A DNA stretch of 64,000 nt from positions 1,202,001 to 1,266,000 of the forward strand of contig NZ_FXAF01000006.1 of assembly GCF_900177415.1 (NCBI RefSeq), read 5' to 3'. Position 1 is the stretch's first letter. Each line of letters starts with the position of its first letter. The translations under genes were made by a program, and so were the position numbers. Positions 54,133 through 63,512 of this stretch are shown here, piece by piece. Under the pieces are notes generated by a model. That model ran no database searches. It was not told where the DNA came from and was given only the letters and a program-made list of their open reading frames with translations. Source of the stretch: Xaviernesmea oryzae (GTDB lineage: Bacteria; Pseudomonadota; Alphaproteobacteria; Rhizobiales; Rhizobiaceae).

Positions 54133-55274
54133 TGACAACCGTCGACGGTATCGATCCTCGCACCGGCAAGGGTATTGCGATCGACATCGCCGATGGGAAG
54201 ATTGCCGCTGTCCGAGCGGCCGAAAACACAAGCTCTCACTATCTGTCGCCGGGTCTGATCGACCTGCAGGTCAACGGTTTCCGGGGCTTCGACCTGAACA
54301 ATGGCGAGGTGACGGCGAATGTCGTCCTTTCGCTCTGCGAGGAACTCCTGAGCACCGGCGTGACCACCTGGCTGCCGACCATCATCACCGCGTCGGAAGA
54401 ATCGATCCTCCAGGCGCTGGAGGCGATCGCCGGGATTCGCGCCGGCCATCGGCTGATCGCCGAAATGGTGCCGGGCGTGCATGTCGAAGGTCCGTCGATC
54501 TCCGACAGGGACGGCCCGCGGGGCGCCCACCCGCTGCAGCATGTCCGACCGCCATCGATCGAGGAGTTCGACCGCTGGCAGAAGGTTTCCGGCGATCTCG
54601 TCTCGATGGTAACCATCGCGCCGGAACATGAGGGCAGCATCGATTACATCCGCGCTCTGGCCGCGCGCGGCGTCTCTGTCGCGCTCGGCCATACAGCCGC
54701 GCCCCCCGAGCAGATTCACGCGGCGGCGGAGGCGGGGGCCGTGCTCTCCACCCATCTCGGCAACGGGGCTGCGGCCATGCTGCCGCGCCATCCGAATTTC
54801 ATCTGGGCTCAGCTTGCCGACGACCGTCTGACGGCGAGCTTCATCGCCGACGGCTGGCACCTGCCGCCGGATACGTTCAAGGCCATGCTGCGCGCCAAGG
54901 GCATGGAGCGGGCGGTCCTCGTTTCCGACATGGTGGCGCTTGCCGGCATGGCGCCCGGCCTTTACGACCAGCCGGTCGGCGGCCAGGTCGAGGTCTCGCC
55001 GGAAGGGCGCATCGGCGTCGCCGGCACGCCCTATCTCGCCGGCGCCAGCCTGCCGCTATCCGCCAACGTGGCGATCGCCGCGGAGATGGCCGGCTTGTCT
55101 TTGGCCGATGCCCTGCGCCTTGCAACCGAGAATCCCGGCCGCTTCGTCGGCGGGCGAGGGCTGCTGGAGGTCGGCGCGCGGGCGGATGTCATCCGTTTCG
55201 ACTGGTCCGAAGGCGACCGCGAGCTGAAGGTCCGCGAAGCCTGGGTCCATGGCGAGAAGGCATTCCGCGCATGA
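54132..55274 (+). CDS. nagA: N-acetylglucosamine-6-phosphate deacetylase
   Basis: 380 residues of the amidohydrolase superfamily. NagA-specific blocks are visible: LIDLQVNGFRGFDLNNGEV near 38, VPGVHVEGPSISDRDGPRG near 113 (metal-binding Glu), VALGHTAAPPEQIHAAAEAG near 185 (His), LSTHLGNGAAAM near 207 (His) and VLVSDMVALAGM near 262 (catalytic Asp). It releases acetate from GlcNAc 6-phosphate, giving the NagB substrate. The ATG shares its first base with the SIS stop (TGATG), and its own end overlaps the next gene by four bases. No GlcNAc kinase or PTS is visible to make its substrate. Confidence 0.95.
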   Translation: MTTVDGIDPRTGKGIAIDIADGKIAAVRAAENTSSHYLSPGLIDLQVNGFRGFDLNNGEVTANVVLSLCEELLSTGVTTWLPTIITASEESILQALEAIAGIRAGHRLIAEMVPGVHVEGPSISDRDGPRGAHPLQHVRPPSIEEFDRWQKVSGDLVSMVTIAPEHEGSIDYIRALAARGVSVALGHTAAPPEQIHAAAEAGAVLSTHLGNGAAAMLPRHPNFIWAQLADDRLTASFIADGWHLPPDTFKAMLRAKGMERAVLVSDMVALAGMAPGLYDQPVGGQVEVSPEGRIGVAGTPYLAGASLPLSANVAIAAEMAGLSLADALRLATENPGRFVGGRGLLEVGARADVIRFDWSEGDRELKVREAWVHGEKAFRA

Positions 55275-56521
55275 TCGAGGCAGGGGCGGCCATCGTCGAT
55301 ATCACGCCCACGCCGGGGCTCTCGATGCCCGGCTTCGCGGCCCGCAGCCTGCCCGCAAAAGGTGCCCATGACGCGCTGACGGCGCGGGCGGTGGCGGTCG
55401 GAGATACCGCCGTCGTCGTGGCCGATGTCATCGGCATCGAGGCCGGCATGAGCGCCCGCATCCGCGAGCGCTGCACGCTGCCGGCCGGCAACGTGGTCGT
55501 GGCGGCGCTCCACAATCACGGCGGGCCGGTTTCCATGGCGGGGAGGCTGAGCCTCGCGGCCGATCCGGCCTATCTCGAGCGGCTGGAAGATGCCTGCGTG
55601 GCGGCGATCGACAAGGCCGCAGCGGCCCGCCGGCCGGCAAGGATCACGGCGGGGCAGGGGAGCGACCCGGGGATAGCGCGCAACCGGCGCCATCCCGGCG
55701 GACCGGTGGACGCTTCCCTGCCGCTGCTGCGCATTCGCGGCGAAGATGGCGCCATGATCGCCGTCCTCACGGCCTATGCCTGCCATCCGGTGGTGCTCGG
55801 CGCCGACAACCTGCTGTGGACGGCGGATTATCCGCACTTCGTGCGGCAGACGCTGGAGGAAGCCTGTCCCGGCGCGGTCGCCCTCTTCATGACCGGCTGC
55901 GTCGGCGATGCCAATACCGGCCATTCGGCGCATGCGTCGATCACGCTCGCCGCCAATCCGGACCGGACTTATGAGGCCGCCGCGCGGATCGGCCGCAAGG
56001 TTGCGGAAGCGGCCCTTGCAGCCTCGGAGCAATCCGTTTCCGATACCGTCACCGCGCGAAACGGAACTGTCGTCCTCGGCTTCCGGCGCCGCGAGACGGA
56101 TCTTCCGGAAATCCTCGAAAGACGCTGGCGGGAGGAAGCCCTGACCGCCGAACCCGCACGCAAGAATCTGCTCGGTTACTGGGCCAACTGGGCGCGCGAT
56201 ATCGCCCCCGTCGAAACCGGGCCGCTTGCCGCTCGGGTGACCGTGCTCGATTGGGGCGGCGTGCCCATCGTGGCGCTGCCGGGCGAGATCTTTGCCGAAA
56301 CGGCCCTGTCGATCCGCGCCGCGCTCGGCCCCGGCAGACCCGCCTTCGTCATCGGCTTTGCGGACGACAATCCGGGCTATATCCCGCCGGCCGGCGAGTT
56401 CCGCCATGGCGGCTACGAGGTGGACGAGGCGCACCGCTATTACGGGCTGGCCGCAACCTTCGCGCCGGGCTCGGCCGAAGCGCTTGCCGCCTGCGCCATC
56501 GAATTGGCGAACGGCAGCTGA
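55271..56521 (+). CDS. Neutral/alkaline ceramidase-like hydrolase, N-terminal-domain type
   Basis: 416 residues matching only the catalytic, zinc-binding part of neutral ceramidases: AGAAIVDITPTPGLSMPGFA at the start, VVAALHNHGGP near residue 75-82 (zinc histidines), TAYACHPVVLG near 165 and FMTGCVGDANTGH near 205. There is no signal peptide and no C-terminal Ig-like domain, so it should be cytoplasmic and unlikely to act on membrane ceramide. It overlaps nagA by four bases (ATGA), which argues for an amide-hydrolysing step on an N-acylated amino sugar or related conjugate; that is inference. Confidence 0.82.
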   Translation: MIEAGAAIVDITPTPGLSMPGFAARSLPAKGAHDALTARAVAVGDTAVVVADVIGIEAGMSARIRERCTLPAGNVVVAALHNHGGPVSMAGRLSLAADPAYLERLEDACVAAIDKAAAARRPARITAGQGSDPGIARNRRHPGGPVDASLPLLRIRGEDGAMIAVLTAYACHPVVLGADNLLWTADYPHFVRQTLEEACPGAVALFMTGCVGDANTGHSAHASITLAANPDRTYEAAARIGRKVAEAALAASEQSVSDTVTARNGTVVLGFRRRETDLPEILERRWREEALTAEPARKNLLGYWANWARDIAPVETGPLAARVTVLDWGGVPIVALPGEIFAETALSIRAALGPGRPAFVIGFADDNPGYIPPAGEFRHGGYEVDEAHRYYGLAATFAPGSAEALAACAIELANGS

Positions 56522-56574
56522 GGAGGAGCAAGCCGCATGATCCGCACGCGACCGAGACCCATCCGATGCTTGAC

Positions 56575-56590
56575 ACGCAACCGGTTGCAT
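56575..56590. promoter_or_regulatory. LacI-type operator 2 (ABC transporter promoter)
   Basis: ACGCAACCGGTTGCAT, containing the same central dyad GCAACCGGTTGC as operator 1 with one arm base changed. It begins at the last base of a TTGACA -35 box (56570-56575). Distance from TTGACA to the downstream start codon is 57 bases, identical to the nagB copy. Confidence 0.83.
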
Positions 56591-56626
56591 GAGAGCTTTT
56601 TGTCAACAACAAGAGGGAACAGGGAC

Positions 56627-57928
56627 ATGAAAAACGCATCAGTGAAGACTAGGATTTCCACCCGCGCTCTGCTTATGGGCACGGCATTCGGCACCGCTCT
56701 GCTTTCCGGCCTCTCTTCCGCGTCGGCGGAGACGCTGACGGTCTGGAGCGGTTATCCGGAAATGGCGCCGTTCTACGAACATGTCGCCCAAGGCCTCAAG
56801 GCCAGCCATCCGGACCTCGACGTGAAGGTCGAGGCGATTGCGCTGCGCGAGCACGAGAAGCGCGTGGCGCTCGGCCTCACCGGCGGCCAGGAAGGCATCA
56901 CCGTCATCGAGCTTTCCGGCTCGACCGCCACCCGCTATCTCGAAAACAGCCTCCTGCCGGAAGCGCCGGACGATGTCGCGGCTTTCGTCAAGGACCCGAA
57001 GAACTTCGACAAGTTCTTCAGCGACACGGCAAGTTACGACGGCACCGTCTACGGCGTGCCGCTCTTCCGCGGCCAGGGCGCTCTCTATTACAATACCGAC
57101 ATGTTCAAGGCCGCCGGCCTCACCGAGCCGCCGAAGACCATGGAAGACTATTCCAAATATGCCGAGAAGCTGACCAAGCGCGACGCTTCCGGCAAGGCGA
57201 CGGTTTCCGGCTGGAGCCTGCGCCTTTCCGGCGGTGGCCAGGGCATTGCCGAAAAGTTCTGGATCAACATGCACCAGTACGGCGGCGCGATCCTGGTGCC
57301 GGCCGGCGACGGCAAGTGGAAGGCCGATTTCGCCAACGAGGCCGGCCGCAAGGCGCTGAAACAGTATCTCGAAAACATCTACACGCTGAAGACCGTCACG
57401 CCGGAAATGCCGGCCGATGCGGACGCTTTCGAGCGCGGCCAGACCGCCATGTTCATCCGCGAGTCCTGGGTGATCGGCGACATCGCCAAGAAGGCGCCGG
57501 ACCTGAAATATGCGACCGCGCCGCTGCCGAAGGGCTCGATCGCGCTGCCGACCAATCTCTATGTCGCGGGCGACGATGCGGATATCGGCTGGGAATTCGC
57601 CAAGGCGGCCAGCTCGCCGGAAAACCTCGTCTGGCTGCTGGAGAATGTCGGCTGGCTGCCGAACCGCTCGGGCGTCGACTATTCGAGCGTCACGGCCAAG
57701 CAGCCGGCCTTTGCGGCCTTCGTCAACTATCCGCAGGGCTACGAGTTCTTCACGCTGCCGTCGATCGGCCCGATCGAGGAGATCCTGACCCGCGTCGCGG
57801 CCCAGCTCGTGGTCGCCTTCGGTGACGCCTCGATGGCGACCGACGATGCCAAGATCAACGCCTTCCTGAAGAAGGCGAGCGACGAAGTGAACACCATCCT
57901 CGATCGCGAAGGACTGCTGGCGAAATAA
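56627..57928 (+). CDS. Sugar ABC transporter substrate-binding protein
   Basis: 433 residues: a signal peptide (TRALLMGTAFGTALLSGLSSASA), then the family-1 extracellular solute-binding fold (TLTVWSGYPEMAPFYEHVAQGLK, YGVPLFRGQGALYYNTDMFKAAGL, FERGQTAMFIRESWVIGDI). It captures a sugar or oligosaccharide in the periplasm for the two permeases downstream. CAGGGAC precedes the ATG. It has its own promoter with LacI operator 2. A GC stem-loop (about 57957-57983) follows and probably protects this first message segment. Confidence 0.93.
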   Translation: MKNASVKTRISTRALLMGTAFGTALLSGLSSASAETLTVWSGYPEMAPFYEHVAQGLKASHPDLDVKVEAIALREHEKRVALGLTGGQEGITVIELSGSTATRYLENSLLPEAPDDVAAFVKDPKNFDKFFSDTASYDGTVYGVPLFRGQGALYYNTDMFKAAGLTEPPKTMEDYSKYAEKLTKRDASGKATVSGWSLRLSGGGQGIAEKFWINMHQYGGAILVPAGDGKWKADFANEAGRKALKQYLENIYTLKTVTPEMPADADAFERGQTAMFIRESWVIGDIAKKAPDLKYATAPLPKGSIALPTNLYVAGDDADIGWEFAKAASSPENLVWLLENVGWLPNRSGVDYSSVTAKQPAFAAFVNYPQGYEFFTLPSIGPIEEILTRVAAQLVVAFGDASMATDDAKINAFLKKASDEVNTILDREGLLAK

Positions 57929-57956
57929 TCCGCCGGCAACCCTCGCCAATCGCATC

Positions 57957-57983
57957 CGCCCGAGGCATCATTCGCCCCGGGCG
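57957..57983 (+). other. Intercistronic stem-loop after the binding-protein gene
   Basis: CGCCCG and CGGGCG pair around a 15-base loop, 29 bases after the stop codon, without a T-run. Such hairpins often stabilise the upstream message so that the binding protein is made in excess of the permeases. Confidence 0.45.
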
Positions 57984-58049
57984 CTTTCCCGAGGATCAGG
58001 GTCCGACCCGCTTTGCGGCCGAACCCGATTATCTACAGGCCATGACGTA

Positions 58050-58937
58050 ATGCTGAAGCGCAAAAGATTTATCTTTGCGATCCTCGCGATCCTGCCGACG
58101 CTGGCGATCTTCGCCTATGTGCGGCTTTATCCGATCGCCGACACGCTGAGGCTCAGCCTTTTCAAATGGGATATCCTGTCGAGGAACAAGCCGTTCATCG
58201 GGCTTGCGAACTTCCGCGAGCTGACGGGCGATCACCTGTTCCTCGATGCGCTCGTCAACACCACGATCATCGCTTTCGGCGTGCTCTTCCTGACCATTCC
58301 GATGGCGCTCGTCATCGCCGCGCTGATCTTCCATCGGACGCGCTCCAGGATGGCAGGTTTTTACGAGACCGCCGTTTTCATCCCGCATGTCGTGTCGCTG
58401 GTACCGGCCGCCATGGCCTGGAAGTGGATTTTCGACGCCCGGCTCGGGCCGCTCAACGCGCTTTTGGATTTCTTCGGCATTCCGATGCAGAACTGGCTGT
58501 TCGACCCGGTCCTGTCGGTCATCTGCATCATCGTCCTCTGCTCCTGGCAGGCGCTGGGTTATGCGGTGCTCATTTACATCGTCGGTTTCAAGAACCTGCC
58601 GGTCTCGCTTTACGAGGCGGCCAAGCTCGACGGCGCTTCCGGCCCACAGAGTTTCTGGCACCTGTCGATCCCGATGCTGAAACCGATCACGCTCTACGTC
58701 TCGGTGGTGACGCTGGTCTCCGGCTTCAACGTCTACGCCCAGGCCTTCGTACTGGCGTCGGATGCGCAGGGCGCGCCGGGCAGACAGGTGCGCGTGCTGG
58801 TCCTCGACATGCTGGAAAACAGTTTCCGCAATTATCGCGTCGGTTACGCCGCCTCCGAAGCGGTGGTGCTGCTGGTCATCGTGCTGGTGCTGACGCTCAT
58901 CCAGTTCTCGATGCTGCGGGAAAGGGGCAGGGCATGA
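58050..58937 (+). CDS. Sugar ABC transporter permease (MalF/UgpA-type)
   Basis: 295 residues with six membrane helices and the permease-ATPase contact (EAA) loop SLYEAAKLDGASGPQSFWHLSIPML near residue 190. The N-terminus (KRFIFAILAILPTLAIFAYV) is the first membrane helix. It pairs with the next permease; its stop overlaps that gene's start (ATGA). The pairing and the CUT1-type binding protein point to an oligosaccharide or glycoside as substrate. Confidence 0.93.
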   Translation: MLKRKRFIFAILAILPTLAIFAYVRLYPIADTLRLSLFKWDILSRNKPFIGLANFRELTGDHLFLDALVNTTIIAFGVLFLTIPMALVIAALIFHRTRSRMAGFYETAVFIPHVVSLVPAAMAWKWIFDARLGPLNALLDFFGIPMQNWLFDPVLSVICIIVLCSWQALGYAVLIYIVGFKNLPVSLYEAAKLDGASGPQSFWHLSIPMLKPITLYVSVVTLVSGFNVYAQAFVLASDAQGAPGRQVRVLVLDMLENSFRNYRVGYAASEAVVLLVIVLVLTLIQFSMLRERGRA

Positions 58938-59830
58938 CCGCCGAAATCGCGACCATCCATATCGAACCGACCGCGGACGAACTCGCCGAAGGCCGCCGCC
59001 TGCGCCGCAGGAAGCGTCTCACCAATCTTGCGATCGATGTCTTCCTCGTCATCGTCTCCCTGCTGATGCTGCTGCCGCTCGTCTTCCTGGTGGCGAACGC
59101 CTTCAAGACACCGGCGGAAATGCTCGCCTGGCCGCCGACCATCATCCCACGCGACCCGACGATCGCCAATTTCTCGGCGGTGCTCGGCGAGACGCCGCTC
59201 ATCCGCTGGATCGGCAACAGCCTCGCCTTCGCCGTCCTCTCGACGATCGCGATCGTCGCGACCTCGGCGATTGCCGGTTACGTTTTCGGCAAATTCCGCT
59301 TCGGCACCATGAACGTGCTTTTCGCGCTCTTCCTCGCGACCGCGATCGTGCCGTTCGAGGTCTACATGATCCCGCTCTATTTCCAGGCAAAAAGCCTCGG
59401 CATCCTGAATTCCGTCTGGGGCCTGCTGCTCGGTTATCTGGTAATGAGCTTCGGCATCTTCCTCATCCGCCAGAACGTCATCCATTCGATCCCCGACGAG
59501 CTTCTGGAGGCAGCGCGCATCGACGGCGCCGGCGAGTTCTGGATCTTCCTGCATATCGTCCTGCCGCTCCTGCGCGGAGCGCTCGGCGCTCTCGCAGTGC
59601 TGGCTTTCTTCCAGGCCTGGACCGCCTTCGCCTGGCCGATGATCGTCGCGACCACGCGGACGAGCTACACGATCGAGGTGGGGCTGGCGCTTTTCCAGAC
59701 AGGCTTCACCGTCGATCTCGGACGCCTCAGCGCCGCCTCCGCCACCGTGCTCGTCCCGTCGATCCTGCTCTTCGTCATCCTGCGCCGCAATTTCGTGCAG
59801 GGCGTCGCCAGCACCGGCCTCAAGGAGTGA
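58934..59830 (+). CDS. Sugar ABC transporter permease (MalG/UgpE-type)
   Basis: 298 residues, six membrane helices after a charged cytoplasmic N-terminus (HIEPTADELAEGRRLRRRKR). The EAA loop is IPDELLEAARIDGAGEFWIFLHIVLP, near residue 187-212. The start is fixed by the four-base overlap with the first permease. The stop lies within the ribosome-site region of the following AGE-like gene (AAGGAG overlaps its last codons), so expression is coupled. Confidence 0.93.
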   Translation: MTAEIATIHIEPTADELAEGRRLRRRKRLTNLAIDVFLVIVSLLMLLPLVFLVANAFKTPAEMLAWPPTIIPRDPTIANFSAVLGETPLIRWIGNSLAFAVLSTIAIVATSAIAGYVFGKFRFGTMNVLFALFLATAIVPFEVYMIPLYFQAKSLGILNSVWGLLLGYLVMSFGIFLIRQNVIHSIPDELLEAARIDGAGEFWIFLHIVLPLLRGALGALAVLAFFQAWTAFAWPMIVATTRTSYTIEVGLALFQTGFTVDLGRLSAASATVLVPSILLFVILRRNFVQGVASTGLKE

Positions 59831-59835
59831 TGGCG

Positions 59836-61062
59836 ATGGAGTTTTTCGAAGAGGCGCGCACCACCTATGCCGCGGCCAATGCCGGCACGCTCTACTGGAT
59901 GCTGCAGCGGCCAACGCTCGGCGGCGGCTTTCTGAACACCAAGCAGAACAGCATGACGCTCACGGATTACGGCGCTGAGGACGGCGTGCGCGGGCCGGGT
60001 TACACCTATGGCTGGATTCAGGGGCGGGGGCTCGAATCCCTCGTCACCCATACGGAATTCTTTGAGCGGGAATTGCCTCCGCTGGCCGAAAAGCTCGATG
60101 CTGCCGGCCGCCGCCTTTACGACCTGCTCGCCGGTCTGCAGAAATCGGATGGCCATGTCTATTTCTGCTACGACCGCGACATGCTGCCGGTTTACGCGGA
60201 TGCGGCCAACGTCGTGCACAAGCAGGAAAAGCCGGCGCTGATCTACACCTACTCGGATGCCTTCGTGGCCAAAGGCCTCGTGGCTGCGGCGAGCCGCTAC
60301 GGCCTGCCGGGCGTGACCGATCATCTCGCCTATCTGGGAGAGGTCGTCGCATCGATCGAGAACGGCCGCTTCCAGATGGACGAGCGCCGGCCGCTGTCGC
60401 TCGAAAGCCTCGCCCGCCAGCCGGATGATTTCGGGCCGCGCATGATTCTTTTGGGCGCCGCAGGCCCGCTGAAACGCCTCGGGCATACCGCGCATCTCGC
60501 CTTTGCCGACCGCTTCATCGCCCATGTCGTCGACCGGCATTTCGATGCCGGAACAGGCCTGCTCCGCAACGTGCCGGGCGAGGATGCCTGCAATGTCGGT
60601 CACGGCATCGAGTTCGTCGGCTTCGCGCTGGACTATCTCGACGACAATGCCGACCCGGCGCTGATCGAGACGCTGGAACGCATTCTGGTCTCGTCCTTCA
60701 AAACGGGCTTCGTTGGGCCCGGCATCACGCTCACCGTTTCGATCGCGTCCGGCAAGCCGCAGAGCCCCTATTGCCCTTGGTGGTCGCTGCCGGAGACGAT
60801 CCGCTCCGCAGCCCTCTGCCATGAGCGCACCGGCAGCGCCGAGAGCCTGAAGGTCTGGAAGGCGGCGCATGCGACCTTCTTCGAGCGCTATTGGCGCGGA
60901 ACGCCGCCGATCGCCTACCAGACCATGACGAAGGACGGTCCGGTCGATTTTGTGCCCGCCACGCCCGACCTCGATCCCGGTTATCACACCGGTCTCAGCC
61001 TGCTCGCAGCCATCCGCGCAGCCGACCGGCTCAGGCCCCAGACACACGCAATCTCAGGATGA
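59836..61062 (+). CDS. AGE family (N-acylglucosamine 2-epimerase-like) protein
   Basis: About 408 residues predicted as an (alpha/alpha)6 barrel of the AGE superfamily. Typical blocks are NVGHGIEFVGFALDYL near residue 255 and CPWWSLPETIRSAALCHE near 315. Family members epimerise N-acetylglucosamine, glucose or cellobiose at C2, or isomerise mannose; unsaturated-uronyl hydrolases share the fold. The catalytic pair of histidines is not certain from sequence alone. Placement inside the transporter operon suggests it handles the imported sugar. The ATG at 59836 has AAGGAG eight bases upstream; ATG 59830 is too close to that site. Confidence 0.8.
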   Translation: MEFFEEARTTYAAANAGTLYWMLQRPTLGGGFLNTKQNSMTLTDYGAEDGVRGPGYTYGWIQGRGLESLVTHTEFFERELPPLAEKLDAAGRRLYDLLAGLQKSDGHVYFCYDRDMLPVYADAANVVHKQEKPALIYTYSDAFVAKGLVAAASRYGLPGVTDHLAYLGEVVASIENGRFQMDERRPLSLESLARQPDDFGPRMILLGAAGPLKRLGHTAHLAFADRFIAHVVDRHFDAGTGLLRNVPGEDACNVGHGIEFVGFALDYLDDNADPALIETLERILVSSFKTGFVGPGITLTVSIASGKPQSPYCPWWSLPETIRSAALCHERTGSAESLKVWKAAHATFFERYWRGTPPIAYQTMTKDGPVDFVPATPDLDPGYHTGLSLLAAIRAADRLRPQTHAISG

Positions 61063-61065
61063 AAT

Positions 61066-62130
61066 ATGGCTTCCGTTGAAATCCAGAACGTCCGCAAGGC
61101 TTACGGCGATTTCGAAACCATCAAGGGGGTTTCCGTGGACGTGCCGGACGGCGCCTTCGTCGTGCTGGTCGGCCCGTCCGGTTGCGGCAAGTCCACGCTG
61201 CTCAGGATGATCGCGGGGCTGGAGGAAATCACCGGCGGCACGATCCGCATCGGCGGCCGCGTCATCAACGATGTCGAGCCGAAGAACCGCGACATCGCCA
61301 TGGTCTTCCAGAACTACGCGCTTTATCCGCATATGACGATCGCCGAGAACATGGGTTTCTCGCTCAGGCTCGCGAAGAAATCGAAGGAGGAGATCGCCTC
61401 GCGGGTGGCGGATGCGGCACGTATCCTCGGCCTCACCGACTATTTGCAGCGTTATCCGAAGCAGCTTTCCGGCGGCCAGCGCCAGCGCGTCGCCATGGGC
61501 CGCGCCATCGTGCGCAATCCGAAGGTCTTTCTGTTCGACGAGCCGCTCTCGAACCTCGATGCCAAGCTGCGCGTGCAGATGCGCGCCGAGCTCAAGGACA
61601 TCCATGCCCGCATCCGGACGACGACGGTCTACGTCACCCACGACCAGATCGAGGCCATGACCATGGCCGACCGCATCGTGGTGATGCGGGACGGCATCGT
61701 CGAGCAGGTCGGCGCGCCGCTGGAGCTTTACGACAAGCCAGCCAACACCTTCGTCGCGAGCTTCATCGGCTCGCCTTCGATGAATTTCCTTTCGACCAAG
61801 GTTTCGCAGGACCGCACATCGGTGGCGACGGAGAACGGCATCAAGCTGCCGCTGGGATCCGAAGCGTCCGCCGCGCCGGGCACTGCGGTGATCTACGGCA
61901 TCCGGCCGGAGCACCTGACGATTGCGGCCTCGGGCGAGGGCATTCCGGTGACGGTCACCAATATCGAGCCGACCGGCTCGGAGACCTTCGTGCAAGGCGT
62001 AGTGGACGGCCAGAAGATTTCCGCTCAACTTCGCGAGCGTCTTTTCATCAAGACGGGCGACGTATTGAACCTCACGCTCGTACCTGCCAACGGCCATCTC
62101 TTCGACGCCGCCACCGGCGTGCGGCTCTAA
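61066..62130 (+). CDS. Sugar ABC transporter ATPase (UgpC/MsmK family)
   Basis: 354 residues: Walker [12 protein letters not shown] near 37, the Q-loop [13 protein letters not shown], signature [14 protein letters not shown] near 135, Walker [17 protein letters not shown] near 155 and H-loop [17 protein letters not shown]-terminal TOBE/OB domain ([33 protein letters not shown]) marks the MalK/UgpC class. It powers the two permeases upstream. It starts three bases after the AGE-like gene. Confidence 0.96.
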   Translation: MASVEIQNVRKAYGDFETIKGVSVDVPDGAFVVLVGPSGCGKSTLLRMIAGLEEITGGTIRIGGRVINDVEPKNRDIAMVFQNYALYPHMTIAENMGFSLRLAKKSKEEIASRVADAARILGLTDYLQRYPKQLSGGQRQRVAMGRAIVRNPKVFLFDEPLSNLDAKLRVQMRAELKDIHARIRTTTVYVTHDQIEAMTMADRIVVMRDGIVEQVGAPLELYDKPANTFVASFIGSPSMNFLSTKVSQDRTSVATENGIKLPLGSEASAAPGTAVIYGIRPEHLTIAASGEGIPVTVTNIEPTGSETFVQGVVDGQKISAQLRERLFIKTGDVLNLTLVPANGHLFDAATGVRL

Positions 62131-62145
62131 CAAGGTAAGACGATA

Positions 62146-63321
62146 ATGGAACAGACCTGGCGCTGGTTCGGACCGGACGACACGGTAACGCTTTCCCATG
62201 TGAAGCAGGCGGGCGCCACCGGCATCGTCAGCGCGCTTCACCATCTGAACGACGGCCGCGCCTGGCCGGACGACGAGATATCGAAACGCAAGGCGATCAT
62301 CGAGGAGGCGGGGCTCACCTGGTCGGTGGTGGAAAGCATCATCGTCCACGAAGACATCAAGACCCGCACCGGCCGTTATCGCGAGCTGATCGAGAACTAC
62401 AAGGCTTCGATCCGCGCGGTCGCCAGGGCCGGCGTCAGGACGGTCTGCTACAATTTCATGGCGATCACCGACTGGACCCGCACCGATCTCGAATACCACA
62501 TGCCGCACGGCGGCACGGCACTGCGCTTCGATATCGTCGAGTTCTGCGCCTATGACGTCTTCATCCTGAAGCGCCCCGGTGCGGAGGGGGGCCATCCGGC
62601 CGGCCGGATCGAGAAGGCGGCCGCGTGGCTGAAGGCGGCGAACGAAGGCGATCTCGCCCGGCTGGAACGCAATCTCATCGAATGGGTGCCGGCGCGCGAA
62701 TTCGTCTACGACCGGCAGAGCCTCAACCGTATGCTGGATATCTATAGGGAGCTTTCCGAGGACGGTTTTCGCGAAAACCTTTTCGCCTTCCTCAAGGAGA
62801 TCATTCCCGTCGCGGAAGAGGCGGGCGTGAGGATGGCGATCCACCCGGACGATCCGCCGTTCCCGCTCTTCGGCCTGCCGCGCGTTGTCTGCAAGGCGTC
62901 GGATGCCCGCGCGCTGCTCGCCGCGGTGAGGTCGCCGTCGAACGGCATCACGCTCTGCACCGGTTCTTATGGCGCGAACCCGGAAAACGATCTCGTCGCC
63001 ATGGCGAAGGAATTCGCGCCAGATATCCATTTCGCGCATCTGCGCAACGTCACCAAGGAAGGCGACGGCTCCTTCCACGAGGCGGAGCATCTGGAGGGCG
63101 ACACCGATATGGTGCGGGTCGTGATGGCGCTGATGGCGGAAGAGAAGCGCCGCAAGGCCGAGGGCAGGGCGGACTGGCGGATCCCCATGCGGCCCGACCA
63201 CGGCCATGCGATCGTCGACGACATAGGCAAGAAGGTCAATCCCGGCTATTCCTGCATCGGCCGCCTGAAAGGCCTGGCGGAACTGCGCGGCATCATGCAC
63301 ACGCTGGAAGTGCTGGGGTGA
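62146..63321 (+). CDS. uxuA: D-mannonate dehydratase
   Basis: 391 residues, standard UxuA length: [24 protein letters not shown] at the N-terminus, [14 protein letters not shown] near 104, the conserved metal-binding [19 protein letters not shown] near 228 and [15 protein letters not shown] near 265, ending with [10 protein letters not shown]. It dehydrates D-mannonate to 2-keto-3-deoxygluconate in hexuronate (glucuronate/fructuronate) catabolism. AAGGTAAGACG precedes the start and 15 bases separate it from the ATPase gene. UxaC and UxuB partners are not in the window. Confidence 0.96.
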   Translation: MEQTWRWFGPDDTVTLSHVKQAGATGIVSALHHLNDGRAWPDDEISKRKAIIEEAGLTWSVVESIIVHEDIKTRTGRYRELIENYKASIRAVARAGVRTVCYNFMAITDWTRTDLEYHMPHGGTALRFDIVEFCAYDVFILKRPGAEGGHPAGRIEKAAAWLKAANEGDLARLERNLIEWVPAREFVYDRQSLNRMLDIYRELSEDGFRENLFAFLKEIIPVAEEAGVRMAIHPDDPPFPLFGLPRVVCKASDARALLAAVRSPSNGITLCTGSYGANPENDLVAMAKEFAPDIHFAHLRNVTKEGDGSFHEAEHLEGDTDMVRVVMALMAEEKRRKAEGRADWRIPMRPDHGHAIVDDIGKKVNPGYSCIGRLKGLAELRGIMHTLEVLG

Positions 63322-63348
63322 GGAAATGCGGGGAGGGGTAAGGATAAG

Positions 63349-63467
63349 CCCCCTCATCCGACCCTTCGGGCCACCTTCTCCCCGCTGGGGAGAAGGAAAA
63401 ACGGCGACGTCGCGGCATATCCCCTTCTCCCCAGCGGGGAGAAGGTGCCGGCAGGCGGATGAGGGGG
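63349..63467. repeat. RIME-like mosaic palindrome element
   Basis: Starts CCCCCTCATCCG and ends CGGATGAGGGGG as an inverted pair. Inside are two facing copies of CCTTCTCCCC-GCT-GGGGAGAAGG type, plus CCCTTCGGGCC and GTGCCGGCAGGC. The core equals that at 4298-4320. It interrupts the otherwise tight catabolic operon between uxuA and the Gfo/Idh gene. Confidence 0.85.
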
Positions 63468-63512
63468 CCGCGAGACAAACGATATTTTTGTAAGCGGATT
63501 GGAGAGGATCGA

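Noticed and set aside
4298..63467. Recurring GC-rich repeats considered as CRISPR
   Set aside because: Copies are few, scattered, palindromic and variably spaced, with no spacer array and no cas genes.
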